Part shown: piece by piece, positions 62,590-64,000 of the stretch | How positions within the stretch are numbered: the stretch's first letter is position 1 | Layout of the letters: every line of letters starts with the position of its first letter | Source: CAYLLN01 sp964384375 | GTDB taxonomy: Bacteria; Planctomycetota; Planctomycetia; Pirellulales; Pirellulaceae | DNA length: 64,000 nucleotides | Direction: 5' to 3' | NCBI GenBank assembly: GCA_964384375.1 | Contig: CAYLLN010000006.1 | Location: forward strand, 62,001-126,000 | Translations under genes and position numbers: made by a program | The notes under the pieces: generated by a model | What the model was told of the DNA's origin: nothing | The model's input: the letters and a program-made list of their open reading frames with translations, nothing else | Databases searched by the model: none

Positions 62590-63411
62590 ATGCCTCGGTA
62601 TAGTCCCGGACCCTCGGTGCTATCACTCGTGGCTGGCAGGACGGCCTTGAAGACGATCGCGAACATTGGCGTGCTGGCATGGCTCGCGTTGGCGGCTGCC
62701 GGCACTCTTGCGCAGGATCGCTGGCCCGACGAACGAACCGCCGGCAAATTCCTCTGCCATGCAGACTTTTCGCTCGCTGGCGAAGGAGAATTGCTCGTGG
62801 AACTGGGCCGCTTGCAGCAGGACCTAGTGACGACGCTGGAAGCGAAGCCATCGAGCGAGTCGGTGCATCTGTTCCTGTTCGACAAGAAGCCCACGTATCA
62901 GGCCTACATGCAGCGGCATTTTCCCAAGGTGCCATATCGACGAGCGCTGTTTATCAAGGCGCGCGGGCCGGGGATGGTGTTTGCCTATCGAGGCGACGAG
63001 TTCGGTCAGGACGTGCGGCACGAGTGTACGCACGCTCTGCTGCACACCTGGCTGAAGCAAGTGCCGCTCTGGCTCGACGAGGGACTGGCCGAATACTTCG
63101 AGGTCGCGCACGATCAGCGGGCCGGGCATCATCCGCATTTGGCAGCGGTCCGAACGATGGTTCGCCTGGGTGATTTGCCGCGGCTGGAGGAGCTTGAGTC
63201 ACTGGGCGAGATCGACGACATGGGACGCGACGAGTATCGCGATGCATGGGCCTGGGTCCACTTCTGTGTGCATGGTCCACTCGAAGCGAATGCGGAGCTG
63301 TTGCGATACTTGGCGGACCTCGAGTCAGGCGGCGATGCAGGGAAGCTTAGCGACCGGCTCAGACGCACGCTGCCCGACTTGAACCGGCGGATGAGCGAAC
63401 ATTTTCGGTAG
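62590..63411 (+). CDS. DUF1570-like secreted HExxH protein, second copy
   Basis: 273 residues from ATG 62590; TTG 62647, just before a good signal peptide (LKTIANIGVLAWLALAAAG), is an alternative start. HECTH at 144-148 and LWLDEGLAEYFE repeat the plan of the first copy, so the two are tandem paralogues. The N-terminal domain is shorter than in copy one. Confidence 0.72.
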   Translation: MPRYSPGPSVLSLVAGRTALKTIANIGVLAWLALAAAGTLAQDRWPDERTAGKFLCHADFSLAGEGELLVELGRLQQDLVTTLEAKPSSESVHLFLFDKKPTYQAYMQRHFPKVPYRRALFIKARGPGMVFAYRGDEFGQDVRHECTHALLHTWLKQVPLWLDEGLAEYFEVAHDQRAGHHPHLAAVRTMVRLGDLPRLEELESLGEIDDMGRDEYRDAWAWVHFCVHGPLEANAELLRYLADLESGGDAGKLSDRLRRTLPDLNRRMSEHFR

Positions 63412-63412
63412 C

Positions 63413-63499
63413 TGGCGAGCGGGGTGCGTGAGCACCCCGATGATGCGGCGGTGCAGTAAGGAGTCAAACCATCGGGAGGCTGACGCCTCCCGCTCGCCA
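63413..63499. repeat. Compound palindromic element
   Basis: Perfect 11-bp outer repeat TGGCGAGCGGG / CCCGCTCGCCA around two hairpins: GGGGTGC-GTGA-GCACCCC (63421-63438) and CGGGAGGC-TGAC-GCCTCCCG (63473-63492). It begins next to the stop of the second DUF1570 gene. Confidence 0.75.
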
Positions 63500-63512
63500 A
63501 TACATTGCGCGC

Positions 63513-64000
63513 CTAAACGCCAATCTTGCGAAACAAATAGTCGAGCGCCGCGAGTTCCGTATGCAAGCGGTGCTTGGCACGAGTGTGAGCGAGGAGCGAT
63601 TCGATCTCGGCAAGTTCGGTAGTGTAACCAGAGCCAGGGTAGCCGGGAGCAGCGTTTGCGGGAGCATAGACCCAGCCGGTGCTCTTGCGGCCGCCGAGCC
63701 AACTGTCGCTGCCGGTGGTGTAGAAGTTGACCTGGTCGGTTCCCGCACCGCCGTGAAAGCGCATGGTCTGAAAGCCTTCGACCCGGATGCTGACGCCGCC
63801 GCCTTGGAAGTCGCGAGCACCGGCCCAAATGGTGAGCACGTCGTTGCCCGCTGAGCCGATCAGCGTGCCCGTGTCGCCGCCGCTCGTGGCGAGTACGGTC
63901 ACGCTCCCAAAGCCCGCCGCAATGGATTGAAAGCCGGGGCCGGAAAGGGTGGTCGAGGCGACGCTGGCCGAAAGCGTGTCGCGGCCGGCGGAGTCGTGCA
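63513..64000 (-). CDS. RTX-like surface protein, 3' end only
   Basis: At least 162 residues; the start is beyond the right edge. GSAGNDVLTIW resembles the nonapeptide-type calcium-binding repeat GGxGxDxLx, as do DSAGRDTLSAS and GGAGTDQVNFY. The C-terminus is helical, ending LDYLFRKIGV, as in large planctomycete surface proteins. Large exported protein is expected; adhesin or enzyme cannot be told. Confidence 0.6.
   Translation of the reverse strand, partial: HDSAGRDTLSASVASTTLSGPGFQSIAAGFGSVTVLATSGGDTGTLIGSAGNDVLTIWAGARDFQGGGVSIRVEGFQTMRFHGGAGTDQVNFYTTGSDSWLGGRKSTGWVYAPANAAPGYPGSGYTTELAEIESLLAHTRAKHRLHTELAALDYLFRKIGV

Overview
The window looks like a chromosomal segment of a planctomycete, most likely in or near the Pirellulales; this is inferred from gene content, since no rRNA or other phylogenetic marker was found. 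The clues are two eukaryotic-like protein kinases, a cytochrome c protein carrying an SHD1 domain and WD40 repeats, paired DUF1570-type HExxH proteins, paired membrane proteins beginning with an NPYAPPQ motif, sulfotransferase and sulfatase-like genes, a DcaP-like porin, a TonB system and CE15-type and GH-A-type secreted carbohydrate enzymes. The DNA is visibly GC-rich, genes are densely packed on both strands, GTG starts are common and palindromic elements recur between genes. I saw no rRNA, tRNA, CRISPR array, transposase, integrase or phage gene.

Layout. 1-2.0 kb: the 3' end of a PhyH-type oxygenase, an antitoxin with a frameshifted toxin, and an orphan zinc-protease-like protein. 2.2-6.5 kb: a membrane Ser/Thr kinase diverges from a glutaredoxin/DUF2064 pair followed by a ThiO-like oxidase. 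6.5-13.9 kb: sulfotransferase, membrane sulfatase-like protein, a secreted endonuclease/exonuclease/phosphatase-fold protein, an acetyltransferase and a secreted glycoside hydrolase. 14-25 kb: LOG-family protein, VWA protein, 2-hydroxyacid dehydrogenase, a 737-residue coiled-coil protein, ScpB, an extremely acidic protein and a degenerate protein kinase. 25-29.4 kb: a probable heme-uptake locus (TonB-dependent receptor, HemP, TonB) and an AlkD-like protein.

29.6-45.5 kb is the most coherent block. On the plus strand are a DcaP-like porin, an SLC13-type permease, an AbgT transporter, an M20-type peptidase and a baeRF (release-factor-like) protein. They converge on a tightly spaced minus-strand set: RND adaptor lipoprotein, RND pump, glutaminase, a second AbgT transporter and a ThrE-type amino-acid exporter. 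Together these suggest import, hydrolysis and export of glutamate, glutamine or amide conjugates; the substrate is not shown by the sequence.

45.6-64 kb: HdeD-like protein, the SHD1/cytochrome c/WD40 fusion, a Tat-exported TIM-barrel isomerase-like protein, redox proteins, the NPYAPPQ pair, an AAA+ ATPase, class II fumarase, a decayed glycosyltransferase with a palindromic element at its broken 5' edge, a CE15-like esterase, a fused ABC permease, two DUF1570-type proteins and the C-terminal end of an RTX-like surface protein running off the right edge.

The best candidates for new biology are the AbgT/glutaminase/peptidase/exporter block, the family of compound palindromic elements (outer inverted repeat with two inner hairpins), the acidic protein next to ScpB, and the frameshifted toxin. 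No clearly new defence or mobile system was identified. All family calls were made by reading the sequence; no database search was run.
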